The notes under the pieces: model-generated
Databases searched by the model: none
What the model saw: only the letters and a program-made list of their open reading frames with translations
Told to the model about the DNA's origin: nothing
Made by a program: the position numbers and the translations under genes
Assembly: GCA_028554755.1 (NCBI GenBank)
Contig: JAPTOF010000008.1
Location: 10,558,001 to 10,622,000 of the forward strand
Direction: 5' to 3'
DNA from: Cordia subcordata
Taxonomy: Eukaryota > Streptophyta > Magnoliopsida > Boraginales > Cordiaceae
Length of the DNA: 64,000 bases
Part shown: positions 1 through 12,300 of the stretch, one piece after another
Layout: the number at the start of each line of letters is the position of its first letter
Numbering within the stretch: position 1 is the stretch's first letter

Positions 1-1
1 A

Positions 2-205
2 CCAAGATTTCCAATGTACGATAATGATTTTGGGTGGGGACGACCATTGGCTGTTCGTAGTGGTAGGGCCAACAAATTTGATGGCAAGATTTCAGCCTTT
101 CCCGGAAGAGAAGGTAATGGGAGTGTTGATCTTGAGGTTGTTTTGGCACCCGAAACCATGGCAGGCATAGAGGCTGACATGGAGTTTATGGAGTATGTTT
201 CTTGA
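2..205 (+). CDS. BAHD acyltransferase, C-terminal fragment (3' end of gene)
   Basis: Only the last 67 codons are inside the window; the reading frame is open from base 2 to the TGA at 203-205. The peptide contains PRFPMYDNDFGWGRP. This holds the DFGWG signature that lies near the C-terminus of BAHD acyl-CoA-dependent acyltransferases, followed by the usual downstream strand ending in ETMAGIEADMEF. Family members are soluble cytosolic enzymes that move an acyl group from CoA to an alcohol or amine in secondary metabolism. The catalytic HXXXD motif would lie upstream, outside the window, so neither substrate nor completeness can be judged. The DFGWG motif is structural rather than catalytic. 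The family call is firm; the subfamily is unknown. Confidence 0.9.
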   Translation, partial: PRFPMYDNDFGWGRPLAVRSGRANKFDGKISAFPGREGNGSVDLEVVLAPETMAGIEADMEFMEYVS

Positions 206-1092
206 GGGGGAAAAAAAAAAAAAAAATACCGTCCAGGCACAATCGAGATGCTTTTGGACAATGATATTCCAAGGGAATGTGCAATCAAGATGCTTTTGAA
301 TAATAATATTCAAGGGTCTCATCCCACAAAAGGATTCCCATCCCTTGCTGCCTCAAAAGAAAAACAAAAAAAATGGAAAATCAATGTAACAATTTCAATT
401 AGTAGTTTTTAGTGGTTATTGGAATTTCTGGAGTTGCTGTTTCGTGTTGTAAAAAGTTGAGCGTGAGTTTTTACTATATCATAAAAGTTGTTAAGGTGGT
501 ACACTTGTTATCTTTCCCTAAAATATGGATAGAAAATTACAAAATTATCTTTCGAACTTCAAGTTGATTTCAAAGTCTTTCCAACTTTCAAGTTAATCCA
601 CTGAAAATGGCGTCGTCTGTTTTCGTGTCGTCTCTTTCATGCTCTCATTAAAAGTAAGATGAAAAGGGAAAAAAAATAAGCAATTATTATAATTAGTAGT
701 GCCACTCCTATTAATATATGTAGACCACAAATCTACAATTTACATCTAAGATATTTCAACACAAATCAAGTGGACACCAATAACCTACATATAATGGAAG
801 GCAAAAAGAGTGAGGTGAACTTGGAATAGCAGCGTGATAACCAAACGTACATTGGGGTGCTGATATAATGATTGGAGGGTGATAACTCTTTGAGATGACC
901 AAAACAAAAATAGGAGCCTTGGTGTAGACTATGTTCAATATCCTTGGTCATGCTTAGGAATCAATAATTGATTTAATTATATGGGTTGGAGTACATTTCA
1001 GAAGGAAAAAAAATAGTATATGTATGTATGTATCGTTTATTAGATTGTTAATTTATTTCAAAAGGATAAAAAAGTCAAGGTTAATTTTTCCG
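206..1092. other. 3' flank of the BAHD gene, no gene seen
   Basis: AT-rich sequence. An A-run begins 6 bases after the stop codon. An imperfect 40-bp direct repeat follows at 236-316, built on 'caatcgagatgcttttgg' and 'caatcaagatgcttttga'. No further coding or RNA signal was recognised. Confidence 0.5.
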
Positions 1093-1247
1093 GTAGTCCC
1101 TGAATTATAAGTTCTGTCTCATTTTAGTCTCTTGACTATTAAAATAAATTTTTTAATCCTTTAACTTTTATTAATTGGACACCATTAGTCCAAAAAGTTA
1201 TTTCATCTAAATTTTAACAAAAAATACATGTGCTGAGCATGTAACAT
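1093..1247 (+). repeat. Left arm of a distant inverted repeat
   Basis: This stretch (tagtccctgaattataagt, then a segment reading 'attttagtctcttgactatt') is the diverged reverse complement of sequence at about 9060-9322. Identity looks like roughly 70% by eye. The arm runs up to the Copia insertion site at 1248. It could be one end of a long-TIR DNA transposon now containing the Copia element, or one of two independent inverted copies of a dispersed repeat. Confidence 0.45.
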
Positions 1248-1252
1248 GTACA
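1248..1252. repeat. Target-site duplication GTACA (left)
   Basis: GTACA lies immediately 5' of the left LTR and is repeated exactly at 6613-6617 after the right LTR, as expected for Copia integration. Confidence 0.95.
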
Positions 1253-1864
1253 TGTGAGATATAAAGCTCATTTGAGCTTGTGCACAACTTAAAGTCAAGA
1301 AGTAGCATACAAAGATTAAAAATGAAGCAAGCTTGATGCTCTTTTTGTCAATTTGGTGCATGGGAAATTACAAATGCATGCAAATGTTGAAAAACAAAGT
1401 AAGGCTACATGCTAGCCTAGAAGAAAATTTTGCATGGCATTTAATGTGAAGAAGAAAATTTAGCATTGAATTTAGTTCTTTGTCGCCCATTCTTGCCTAT
1501 AAATAGCAAGCCCGGGAGAAGCATTTCATCAAGCAAAGAAGCATTCAAAGCATTTAGAGAGAATTAGAAATAATTCTCCTAAATGTAGCATTTTTCTTCC
1601 ACTTGTTATATAAATTAGTGTGATAGTGAGTTACTCCTATTATAAGAGAAAGTAAAATTGTTCTCTCCTTATTTTAGAGAGAATACTGTAAAACTTTTAC
1701 ACATAGTGAAACTTCCTCACTTGCCTGTGATTTTTCCCTTAATTAGTTTGAGGGTTTTTCACGTAAATTTTGGTGTCTCAATTATCCATTTTCTCTAATT
1801 TCTTATTTTAGCTGCGTGATCTTGCTTCAGCAACCCTATCATTCCGTTGCGCTACATCCCAATA
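1253..1864 (+). repeat. 5' LTR of Copia element 1
   Basis: It begins TGTGAGATAT and ends cccaata, where the 3' LTR ends cccaaca, so the terminal CA has mutated to TA. A TATA box (TATAAATAG) at 1498-1506 probably marks the U3/R promoter. Confidence 0.95.
1498..1506 (+). promoter_or_regulatory. TATA box in the 5' LTR
   Basis: TATAAATAG, a near-consensus plant TATA element, is conserved at the matching place in the 3' LTR (6245-6253). It is presumably the element's own promoter. Confidence 0.7.
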
Positions 1865-1865
1865 G

Positions 1866-1880
1866 TGGTATCAGAGCCAC
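1866..1880 (+). promoter_or_regulatory. Primer binding site (initiator tRNA-Met type)
   Basis: TGGTATCAGAGCCAC begins one base after the left LTR. It matches the complement of the plant initiator methionine tRNA 3' end, the usual Copia minus-strand primer site. Confidence 0.9.
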
Positions 1881-2025
1881 AAGTTGAGGGTTGTGTTACT
1901 ATTCACACATTACTATATACAGTTACGGGCTATTACTATTCACGGTACTGTTCACGTATATAGTATTGTTCACAGTGAAATAGTGGGAGCAGGTTCAATT
2001 CTAGAAGCAGATCATTATCAACATT

Positions 2026-5000
2026 ATGGTGGCAAAATACGAAATAGAGAAGTTCAACGGGAGTAATTTCTTCATGTGGAAATTGAAGATGAAAGCCATT
2101 TTGAGGAAGGATAACTGTCTTGCAGCAATCAAAGGCAGGCCAACAGGGGTAACTGACGACAAGTGGAAAGAAATGGACGATCTTGCTATTGCTAATTTGC
2201 ATCTAGCATTGGCAGATTCGGTGCTGTCGAGCGTTGAGGAGAAAAAGTCAGCAAAAGAAATTTGGGAGACGCTGACTAAATTATACGGGGTCAAGTCACT
2301 TCACAACAAGATCTTTTTGAAGAGGAGACTTTATACTCTTCGAATGGGGGAGACCACACTAGTTACAGAACATATCAACACTTTAAATACGCTATTTTCT
2401 CAACTCACGTCGTTGGGTCATAAAATAGCAGAGCTTGAATGTGCGGAGATCCTACTTCAAAGTCTACCTGACTCGTATGATCAACTTGTCATCAATTGCA
2501 CCAACACTGTTCTCACAGACAGTCTAGTCTTCGATGACGTTGCAGCCGCTGCTCTGGAAGAGGAGTCCAGGTTCAAAAATAGGGAGGACAGACTAGGAAG
2601 CTTAAGACAAGCAGAGGCACTAACGATGACGAGAAGCAGACCAACAGAGCGTGGCTCAAGTAGAAGCCATAGTCATGGTAGATCGAAGTCAAGAAGTAGG
2701 AAAAATATCAAGTGCTATAATTATGGCAAAAAGGGGCACATTAAGAAGAATTGTTGGCGCAAAAAGACAACTCCCGAGGTCACCAACACTCAGGGATGTG
2801 TTGCGGATACTTCTGGTGATGGAGATGTCTTATACAGTGAAGCAGCAACAACTTTTAAAGGTAGAAAGGAGCTTATTGATGTATGGATAATGGATTCGGG
2901 AGCGACATGGCACATGACCTCTCGTCAAGAATGGTTCCACACATATGAACCATGCTCTGGAGGATCTGTGCATATGGGTAATGATCATGCCTTAGAGATT
3001 GCTGGAACCGGTACCATCAAAATAAAAATGTATGATGGTACAATTCGTACCATTGAAGGAGTACGACACGTGAAGGGCTTGAAGAAGAATCTGTTGTCTC
3101 TTGGACAACTGGATGACCTTGGCTGTAAGAACCATATTGAGGATAGGATCATGAAGGTCGTCAAAGGCGCGCTTGTAGTGATCAAGGCAGAAAAGATCAC
3201 GATAAATCTATACATGCTACTTGGAAATACGTTACAGAAGGCAAATGCATCTGTTGCATCAACTAGCCAAGAAGAATCAATAGTAATGTGGCATTGCAGA
3301 CTGGGCCACTTGTCCAAACGAGGTTTGAAGATCCTCGTAGAACGTAATCTCTTACATGGGCTCAAGTCGGTAAACTTACCATTCTGTGAGCACTGTGTGA
3401 CTAGCAAGCAACACAGATTATCATTCGGAAGATCTACTGCCAGAAGTAAACATATTTTGGACTTGGTTCACTCAGATGTATGGGAATCGCCGATTCTATC
3501 TCTAAGAGGAGCAAAGTATCTTGTATCATTCATTGATGACTACCCCAGGAGATTTTGGGTGTACCCGATCAAGAGCAAGTCATATGTGTTTTCAATATTC
3601 AAGGAATACAAAGCACGGGTGGAACTTGAATCCAACAAAAGGATCGAGTGTTTGAGGACATACAATGGAGGAGAATACACTGAAGGGAGTTTTCTAGCAT
3701 TTTGCAAGCATGAGGGTATTCAGAGGCAGTTCACGGTTCCACATACACCTCAACAAAATAGAGTTGCGGAACGGATGAACATAACTTTACTCGAAAGAAC
3801 GAGAGTGATGTTCGAAATTGCAGGCCTAGCCAAGTCATTCTGGGTAGAAGCAGTCAAAACCACCTGTCACCTGATAAACCAGCACCGTCAACGGCTATTG
3901 GGTTAAAGACACCAATGGAAATGTGGACCGGTAAACCCGCAAATTATTCTACTTTACATGTTTTTGGATGTCCCGCATACGTGATGTATCGTTCCCAAGG
4001 AAGAACAAAGCTGGATTCGAAATCCAGGAAATGCATATTCTTGGGATATGCTGACAGTGTTAAGGGGTATCGCCTGTGGGATCCCACTGACCACAAGGTT
4101 ATCGTCAGCAGAGATGTGATCTTTGTAGAGAGTAAACTACAAAGTAAAGAAGATGATAGTACTAGAAATGAGACTACTATAGTGGAAGTTGAAGATAAAC
4201 TAGAACAAGGAGATGTTTCTTCTGAAGCTGGACCAGAGCACGACGAACAAGAAACAAATGAGGTCGAGGTTACAGAAGTCCGACGTTCGTCGCGGCAGAC
4301 GACGAAACCATCATGGCACTCTAATTATGTTATGGCAAGGAATGCTGCATATTGTCTTCTAACGAAGGATGGAGAACCATCAACTTATCACGAGGCTGTA
4401 AACAGCCCCGATGTTGCACTGTGGATGACAGCAATGCAAGAAGAAATTGAAGCCTTGCACAGAAACAAGACATGGGAGCTCATTCCACTACCACCTGGAA
4501 GGAAAGCCATCGGCAACAAATGGGTCTACAAGATCAAACGAGATGGCAATGATCAAGTGGAACGATATCGTGCAAGACTGGTGGTGAAAGGATTTGCTCA
4601 AAAAGAAGGGATTGACTTTAACGAGATCTTCTCTCCTGTGGTTAGACTTACAACTGTCAGAGTAGTCTTGGCTATGTGTGTTGTGTTCGATTTACATCTA
4701 GAATAGTTAGATGTAAAGACGGCTTTTCTTTATGGAGAACTTGAAGAAGAGATTTATATGCTCCAACCAGAAGGATTTGTTGAGAAAGGAAAAGAAAACT
4801 TGGTTTATAGGTTAACCAAATCTCTGTACGGTCTAAAGCAGGCGTCAAGGTGTTGGTACAAGAGATTTGATTCCTTCATAATTAGCCTCGAGTACAATAG
4901 ACTCAATGCAGACCATTGTACATATTACAAGAGGTTTGGAGATGATGATTTCATCATTCTGCCGTTGTACGTGAATGATATGCTGGTAGTAGGCCCTAGC

Positions 5001-5933
5001 AAAGATCGTGTCCAAGAATTGAAGGCACAGTTGGCTAGGGAGTTTGACATGAAGGATTTGGGACCAGCAAACAAGATTTTAGGGATGCAAATTCAACGAG
5101 ACAGAAAAGGCAGAAAAGTATGGATTTCCCAGAAGAACTACTTCAAGAAAATCCTGCGGTGCTTCAACATGCAAGATTGTAAGGAAATCTCGACCCCGCT
5201 TCCTGTCAACTATAAATTATGCTCAAGTATGTGCCCTAGTAATGAAACAGAGAGGATAGATATGTCTCGAATACCGTTTGCATTAGCAGTGGGAAGTCTC
5301 ATGTTTGCCATGATATATACGAGACCAGATATTGCTCAAGCTGTTGGAACAGTCAGTCGGTTCATGGCGAATCCTGGTAGAGAGCATTGGAATGCTGTTA
5401 AGAGGACCTTGAGATACATCAAAGGAACCTCGGATGTTGCATTATGTTATGGAGGATCAGAGTTTACTGTCAGCGGCTTTGTCGATTCAAATGTTGCAGG
5501 TGATTTCGATAAACAAAAATCCACTACTGGCAATGTGTTTACACTTGCAGAAGGAGCAGTGAGTTGGGTATCCAAGTTACATACTGTTGTGGCACTTTCT
5601 ACAATAGAGGCAGAATACATGGCAGCTACACACGCTTATAAATAAGTAATATGGATTAAGAGGTTAATGGAGGAACTCGGGCACAAACAAGAGAAAATTT
5701 CCTTGTATTGTGACAGTCAGAGTGCCTTGCATATTGCAAGGAATTCAACCTTTCATTCCAGGACGGAGCACATAGGCGTTCAGTATCACTTTGTCCGTGA
5801 AGTTGTGGAGAAAGGAAGTGTGAACATGCAGAAGATTCACACTAACAAGAACCTAGCAGATGTTATAACGAAGCCAATCAACGTTGGCAAATTTGTCTGG
5901 AGTAGATCCTCTTGTGGCCTTGCAAAGACATAA
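2026..5933 (+). pseudogene. gag-pol polyprotein of Copia element 1, broken
   Basis: The frame opens at the ATG at 2026 with a gag domain (KYEIEKFNGSNF). A zinc knuckle follows in which the second cysteine is tyrosine (CYNYGKKGH). The protease motif is MDSGATWHM, the pre-integrase motif CRLGHLSKRGL. In the integrase the expected RTDNGGEY reads RTYNGGEY, so a catalytic aspartate is lost. A one-base deletion near 3882 shifts the frame: the first frame stops at 3906 and the other takes over. In-frame stops follow at 4704-4706 (TAG) and 5643-5645 (TAA). The reverse transcriptase active site reads YVNDM in place of YVDDM. RNase H ends at 5933. Any one of these changes would prevent a working polyprotein. 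Confidence 0.93.
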
Positions 5934-5987
5934 GCAACATGGTACAGGCAAGTTTGGAGAGATTTGAAAGATAGCTCAAAGTGAGCT

Positions 5988-6000
5988 TTAAGTGGGAGAA
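5988..6000 (+). promoter_or_regulatory. Polypurine tract
   Basis: The purine-rich stretch ending 'agtgggagaa' directly abuts the 3' LTR at 6001. This is the position of the plus-strand primer in LTR elements. Confidence 0.75.
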
Positions 6001-6612
6001 TGTGAGATATAAAGCTCATTTGAGCTTGTGCACAACTTAAAGTCAAGAAGAGCATACAAAGATTGAAAATGAAGCAAGCTTGATGCTCTTTTTGTCAATT
6101 TGGTGCATGGGAAATTACAAATGCATGCAAATGTTGAAAAACAAAGTAAGGCTATATGCTAGCTTAGAAGAAAATTTTGCATGGCATTTAATGTGAAGTA
6201 GAAAATTTAGCATTGCATTTAGTTCTTTGTCTCCCATTCTTGCCTATAAATAGCAAGCCCGGGAGAAGCATTTCATCAAGCAAAGAAGCATTCAAAGCAT
6301 TTAGAGAGAATTAGAAATAATTCTCCTAAGTGTAGCATTTTTCTTCCACTTGTTATATAAATTAGTGTGATAGTGATCTACTCCTATTATAAGAGAGAGT
6401 AAAATTGTTCTCTCCTTATTTTAGAGAGAAGACTGTAAAACTTTTACACATAGTGAAATCCTCCTCACTTGCCCGTGATTTTTCCCTTAATTAGTTTGAG
6501 GGTTTTCCACGTAAATTTTGGTGTCTCAATTATCCATTTTCTCTAATTTCTTATTTTAGCTGCGTGATCTTGCTTCAGCAACCCTATCATTCCGCTGCGC
6601 TACATCCCAACA
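6001..6612 (+). repeat. 3' LTR of Copia element 1
   Basis: A 612-bp copy of the left LTR, beginning TGTGAGATAT and ending CCCAACA, followed by the GTACA duplication at 6613-6617. Confidence 0.95.
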
Positions 6613-7090
6613 GTACATGCAAGGCATTTATAGTAAGAAAAGAAATGAGATTTTTTTTTGGTCATCTTTTTTCTTGATTAGGTGAGTTTGTTTGCTAAAT
6701 AAATCAATATTTCATCAGCAAAATTTAGCAGTTTGCATCCAATATGTCTCAATAAACAATAAAATTAAAAATGAAAAATCCTAATTACTAAGAAGATCTT
6801 TGATAAATAAAAAAGAAAAAACTAAGAAGATAGTTGTCGATCCATCTATGACAAAAAGAAAGATTAGAAGGGCTTGTATGAAAGTTCTTGCTTCCTATAA
6901 TCTTCATCTTAACAATACAAATGATTTTCACTTTAATCTGTTGCTCCATTTAAAACTCCTGGTTATGGATTATATTATTCCTCTTTCTCCAACTAATATA
7001 AACAGTTACTCTAATTACCAGCTTTGGCAACAAATGATTCAAATCATTGCCTAAACAATATAATGTCAACCAGTTTTGAAAACCAAATAT
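6613..7090. other. No gene seen
   Basis: AT-rich sequence after the Copia element. An 84-codon open frame at 6800-7054 has no recognisable motif, and I do not call it a gene. Confidence 0.4.
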
Positions 7091-7099
7091 GACGTATCA

Positions 7100-8095
7100 A
7101 CCCCATTGATTACATCCCCCTTTTTCTCTCTCTGAGAGACCCCCCTTTTCTCCTTTGGAGACACCCCTTTAGGGTTTTATACCCTTTCTCTTTGTGCCGT
7201 CACTACTTGTAGCGGTAAGCTCCCCTTTCTTTATCTCCTCTTTAAGCTTCTCCTTTCTTTTATCACCTCACTAATCCCAGCAAGGCCCTATAGCCTTGCA
7301 TGGGCTCCTCTTTCTTTTCATCCCCTAACCAAAACCACCAGATGCAAATTCCAAGTTGCTGCCACGAGATCTGTACTTGGGCGCTTTTGATATGTTATTT
7401 TTTCAGTTGTTGTTGCCTGTGTCCCTGATTGTTGATTGTCTCGCAAGCTGGAAGTCTACCACCTCTCTCTTACTTATTCAGATTCAAGTAAGTTGCTATC
7501 TCTTGGGTGTTTGTTCTTGCCTGAGTCTGTTTTCTCCATCGTTGTTGATGGATTATCTTGAGGTGATAGAGTGGCCTTGTTTGCCACTTGTTCAAGCTCG
7601 GGACTTTAAGGGTCCTCTTCTTTGGAAGGGTATGACCATTAGATGTCGAAATTTCTGAGCCTAACCTCTTGCCAGGTTTGAAGTGCCCTAATGAGTGCTC
7701 TTTTGTTTGTTTCCCTTCTTTGCTTGCTGTCATCTTTGAGAGCCAATATTCAACAGATATTCAGGGAGTCTTTTCACTCTTTGATTAGTGTTCTTGCTAG
7801 GTTTTGGATTGGCTTTTTGATTGGATGGTGGAGTCTCCTCATCTTAGTTGGGACTTTGTTTCATTGGAAGTTTCTACTATAGTTATTTCTTGTGGTGGCT
7901 AGTATTTTTCCCTTGGTGTGTTGTTTTTGGGTTGTTGTTTGGTTATGCTTTAGGCTTCGGCCTATTTGCATTGTTTTGTTTTTATTTTGGGTGTAGCCTC
8001 GTTTGGGCTCCCCCTGTTGGCTCTCATTCAAGCCCCTTTTTATTTCCCTTTGTTAATTAGTGAAATTTGCTTTATGACCAAAAAAGAAAAATCAC
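7100..8095 (+). mobile_element. Possible 5'-truncated LINE 3' region
   Basis: A thymine- and pyrimidine-rich block of about 1 kb ends 'gctttatgaccaaaaaagaaaaa'. GT-rich non-coding sequence closed by a short A-rich tail resembles plant LINE 3' ends. No reverse transcriptase motif is visible and no target duplication was found, so this is a weak call. A degraded gene 3' region is the alternative. Confidence 0.3.
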
Positions 8096-9059
8096 TTCTG
8101 GAAGTTTTCCTACTTTGGCACCTCATAGACATCCACCATATCCAATACAAAGGACCATATTCTTTTGCCAAACCCACAATCAAAAAACAGGTGGGTCATA
8201 TTCTCTTAAATGTAAAATCTCATTAATTTGATTAACTATTGTAAAATTTGGAAGATAAGTATGGGAGAGAATGAAAAAAAGGTATATTCTCCCCTAAGAA
8301 TTTTAATGATCAAGACAGTGATTGTATTACAAAAATGGGAGAATCATTCTGAATGCAAAGGAAACTATTAGTCTTATAAAAATTTGCTAGCAGAAAAAGA
8401 TTTAAGCATTAGAGAAAAAATAAAGGAGGACTTCTACATTTTCATTAGATTTTTGGCCAATTTTTTAAAAGGAAAAAAAACAAAAAGAAGACAACAAACG
8501 GAAAAAAAGATAACCAATCGGAAAACACTATCATAAAGCTATTCAGATGTTGACTAAAAAGTTAGAAATTCAAAAAATTCCATTTTTCATATAAGAATTA
8601 TTACAGATCCCAATTTATTCAACAATTGGATTATTGGCGTTAGAAGACGAAAATTCATAATTGACATATGAAAAAAAAAATTCAAACAAATGATTTTGAA
8701 GAGCAAAAAAAGTCATCTCAAATGTCCTATTAGGCTTGGCCTCTAATCGGTGAATCTTTCGCGGTTGAAAATGGCATCGGGCAATGTTTTTGGTTTCTTT
8801 ATTGCGAGTTTCATCATGGTCAAGTAAATAATGGTTTTTAGACTCAATGATCGAACTAGGTGGCGTGATCTATGATGAATTCGAAGAAAATCAAAGAAAA
8901 GTTCACGTTAGGGCTTTTTGTAATTGAAAGAGGGGTTGGAGACTGAGGAAGAACGTTGGCTAAAAACACATTTAATTTTAAGAGATTAAGATAAGATTTG
9001 GGAAAAATGCCTTTAAATTTGCTCAATATTTACACTTGTGTTGTGCCACACATACAAGA

Positions 9060-9322
9060 ATTTTGTAAAAAAATTAATGGATTTTGGAAGGACTAACAGT
9101 GTTCAACTAATAAAAGTTGAGGAACCAAACTTCCTAAGCATAATGGTTCAAGATTGACGATCAAGTGTGTTGAACCTTGACATCAAGGGATTTTAAAAAT
9201 CAAATGCTTAGTAAGGTTGGAAAAAGAAAACTAATAAAAGTTGAAACTAAAAGACTCATTTTAATAGTCAAGGGACTAAAATAAGACAAAGTATATAGTC
9301 CTGGAATTACAGGAGGAATTAA
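9060..9322 (-). repeat. Right arm of a distant inverted repeat
   Basis: The reverse complement matches 1093-1247. Shared blocks correspond to 'ttttagtcccttgactatta' and to 'aacttttattagttgaacac' on the minus strand. The arm is interrupted by roughly 100 bp of unrelated sequence between about 9122 and 9230. The two arms lie about 8 kb apart and enclose the Copia element. Confidence 0.45.
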
Positions 9323-12300
9323 TGCCAAAGTTACATTATATATAGTTTTGCGTAATCATAATCATAAGAGACATAGTGTCACTTACCTTAAAAATACTAG
9401 TTGTAATGAGGCTAGACATGGACCCTGCCTGTTGCCATGTCCCCCATATAAGGTCAGCAAACCACATAAGGTTAACAAGTATGAAACGCAAAACACGGTG
9501 GAAAACAATGTAGCAAGGACATAACAATAGTAGGCGCCCTGAAACAAGTATTATTTATGGCAAGCCCCTCCTATTGCTATAATAGAGCTTACTCCTTACT
9601 GATGAGCCACAAACCTGGCGTTGATTCCATTGTAACAGGGCCAAATGCATGCCTCACCTAGCACTCATGCCTAGCGCAATAGGATCAATCAACCACACAA
9701 GACTAATAAGTACAAGATGTAAAACATGTTAATATAGAGTATAAATTATGTCTCGTGTAACTGGAGGCCTCATAGCAAGGGATTCGGGTTACAGTTGTCC
9801 AAATAACATAATAATAGTCAAGATTAAGAAATAATAATATTAATTCAGAGAATATCTTTTGGTGAATGTCTTAATCAATAAAAGAGCTCATAAAGGAATT
9901 AAGTCCAAGGTCCAATGTTGTTGAGAGTGGAGCTAAATCCAGTGCACCACCACGGCACGTTTTATATATGAGGGGCTGTGTGTGTGTGTGTGTCGCACGT
10001 TGTTACCGGTAAAGCATCACCATGATGGGATTTTAGTTGTTGTTCACTTTTGTAAGGATAAGTACTCGGCAGCAACACGTTGTCCACTTGGGCTTTATGT
10101 ATGTGTGTGCGTGCGTGCTGCCTTTATGACAATTTTGCACGTGATGGAACCAGTTGGTGATGGAGTGTTGGAAAGTTTTTAACAATTGACCATCTTCATC
10201 ACATATCAACTTCAGGGACTTTCCTGTACACCTTGCAACCACGCCCATGATTTTTGCATGGACTTGCTTTTGCGTCCCTGCGAAGTTTCGTGTATTGATT
10301 TCTAGAACGAGGAGAAGATTCAAATGTCTGTCGATTGGAGTGGTCACTGCGAATTTGGACTGCGTTGATGTCTCTCGTAATGTTATTATATATTATAATG
10401 CGACACTTTATTGTAGCTAAAGAAAAAATATGATAAGAGTCCACTTTTAAAAATTCACTTTGGAAAAAAAATGCAAGAGACATTATAATTTGAATGAATT
10501 TAAACGGTCTTCAATTAAAGAAGGAATTGAAACTTAAAAGAGGTAAATTAAATCACCTTTTAGCCAACTTCACTCATTTATATTCTTCTTCTTTTTTTAA
10601 TCTTCAATTTTACACTTAATGGGTTTTGATTAACTTACGTACGTCTGAGATAATGATGTTTTGTAAGAAGATTCGTCGCGATATCTTAAAATGGTGAAAA
10701 GCAATTTCCATCTTAGAGTCCTTCCAAAAAGAAATCTTAGGAATAAAAAAGTTCTTCAAAGAAAACCAACAATTAATGTGTTATGTCTTGGTTGTAAGTT
10801 CTCGATGCGATGATTTCATGAAACTTGAGTAGGGAAACATTCCTTCTCACACCTATCACACTTACGTTGCCTTAATCCCAAAAATGAAACATCCTGAAAC
10901 ATGTGATTTCAGACCGATTAGTTGCACTAATTTTATTTAGAAAATTCTGTTAAAGAAATTCGTGTTAATTAACAAACCGAGGCCACACTTGCACACCATT
11001 GTTTGATCCGCACCAAGGTACATTATAATTTATTCTCGATAGGACGATTCAAGATAATATTTTAATTGCACAGAAAGTGGCGCATGCACTTCAAAAGAAA
11101 ACAAAAAACATTTATCATGGTGGAAATTTGTTATAGCTCTCATTGCTATATCTAGCGTTGTTCTTCTTTTTTTTTTTTTTGGGTTAAAATATATTTCCTG
11201 TGGTGTGTTACTCGCACAATCTCTTTTTACACACCAGCACAACCCCAGAGCCAGTTTGCATTAGCTCGATGCTTTGCCATTGTATTGCACGTAATGCGTA
11301 TATTTTGAAAACTGGCATCAAGGAAACCATGAAATTTTGGGACAAATATTGATGGTTAATAACTCATTTGACGGGCACTTTTCCAAATTATTATTACTAT
11401 TTTTTTTTTGCACGAAAAGAATTACTTCGGACGATGATGGGTAGAGAAAATTCTTTTATTGGAAGAGATTTTTTTTTTCCTTTTTAATGACAAGGGAACC
11501 AAATTAATGGTGACTGCTTATTAAAAATCGACAGAACCTGATCACCAATTAGTAAATCTTCAAATATAGTTATGTAGAGCTTTATCGTAATGATGCATCA
11601 GGTAAATTAGGAGTAGAACCTTCAATAACATAAAAGGAGACTTGAACTTGAATATATTAAGAGAGCTCATCAATCTTAACTTAACTAAATCATGCCCAGA
11701 GAGCCTCTAGTATGAAGAGTCTCCTATAAACATGTCTTTACAACTTTCCAAGTGTTGCAATTGCATTTGGGGCAACAGTTCTTGTGCACGGTCTACACAA
11801 GAAACCTGGAGCAGGCTGCTTGGCTCGCTTAAGAGACCCCATAAGTTTCAACTCTTTTGAGGGTTATAAATTTTAAGCCCTTTGATGTGGATTCAAAAAC
11901 AATAATGGGCTGAACCGGTGAGTGTTCATGAATATGAACACTTGGTCACACTTTAATTTAGGACTTGATATTTACTGAACCTTTTTTTAATATTTTTGTT
12001 GATTAATATTTCCTGCTGAAATATATGGCAAACCAAGGTAAAGTGTCGAGTTTGTGTTCATCTTGAATGGTGACTTATGATAATCAGCATAATTAACAAA
12101 ATAAATCATAATCACCAATAAAAGAGGGCAAAGTGGGCTGCTTTTCTCATAATTAATTTCCATAAATTAAGTTTTATGCATAAGAAATAGAAAAATGAAT
12201 AAAGTTCTCCATCAGCATTGAGAACTTTGGGTAATTGATATTTTTGCGCATGAGTCCCGCCCCCTAGAAACTGATTGGTGATATATCTCGAAATGTTACA

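Larger units (their letters stand above)
1253..6612 (+). mobile_element. Complete Copia LTR retrotransposon (Tnt1-like), mutated
   Basis: The 5360-bp element is bounded by two 612-bp LTRs beginning TGTGAGATAT, with a GTACA duplication outside them. The order is LTR, primer binding site, gag, protease, integrase, reverse transcriptase, RNase H, purine tract, LTR. Integrase before reverse transcriptase identifies Copia. The LTRs differ at about 17 positions by eye (near 3%), so the insertion is fairly recent. The coding region carries one frameshift, two in-frame stops and altered key residues, so the copy cannot be autonomous. It could still be copied by proteins from a relative, because LTRs, primer site and purine tract look intact. 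Confidence 0.96.

Noticed and set aside
6800..7054. 84-codon open frame after Copia element 1
   Set aside because: No motif, low-complexity composition, and no splice partners or family resemblance.
7356..8226. Several overlapping hydrophobic open frames
   Set aside because: The sequence is thymine-rich, which gives leucine- and phenylalanine-rich translations by chance. It fits a non-coding repeat end better.
9982..10483. Open frames on both strands near the GT repeat
   Set aside because: Short, overlapping on opposite strands and without recognisable domains.
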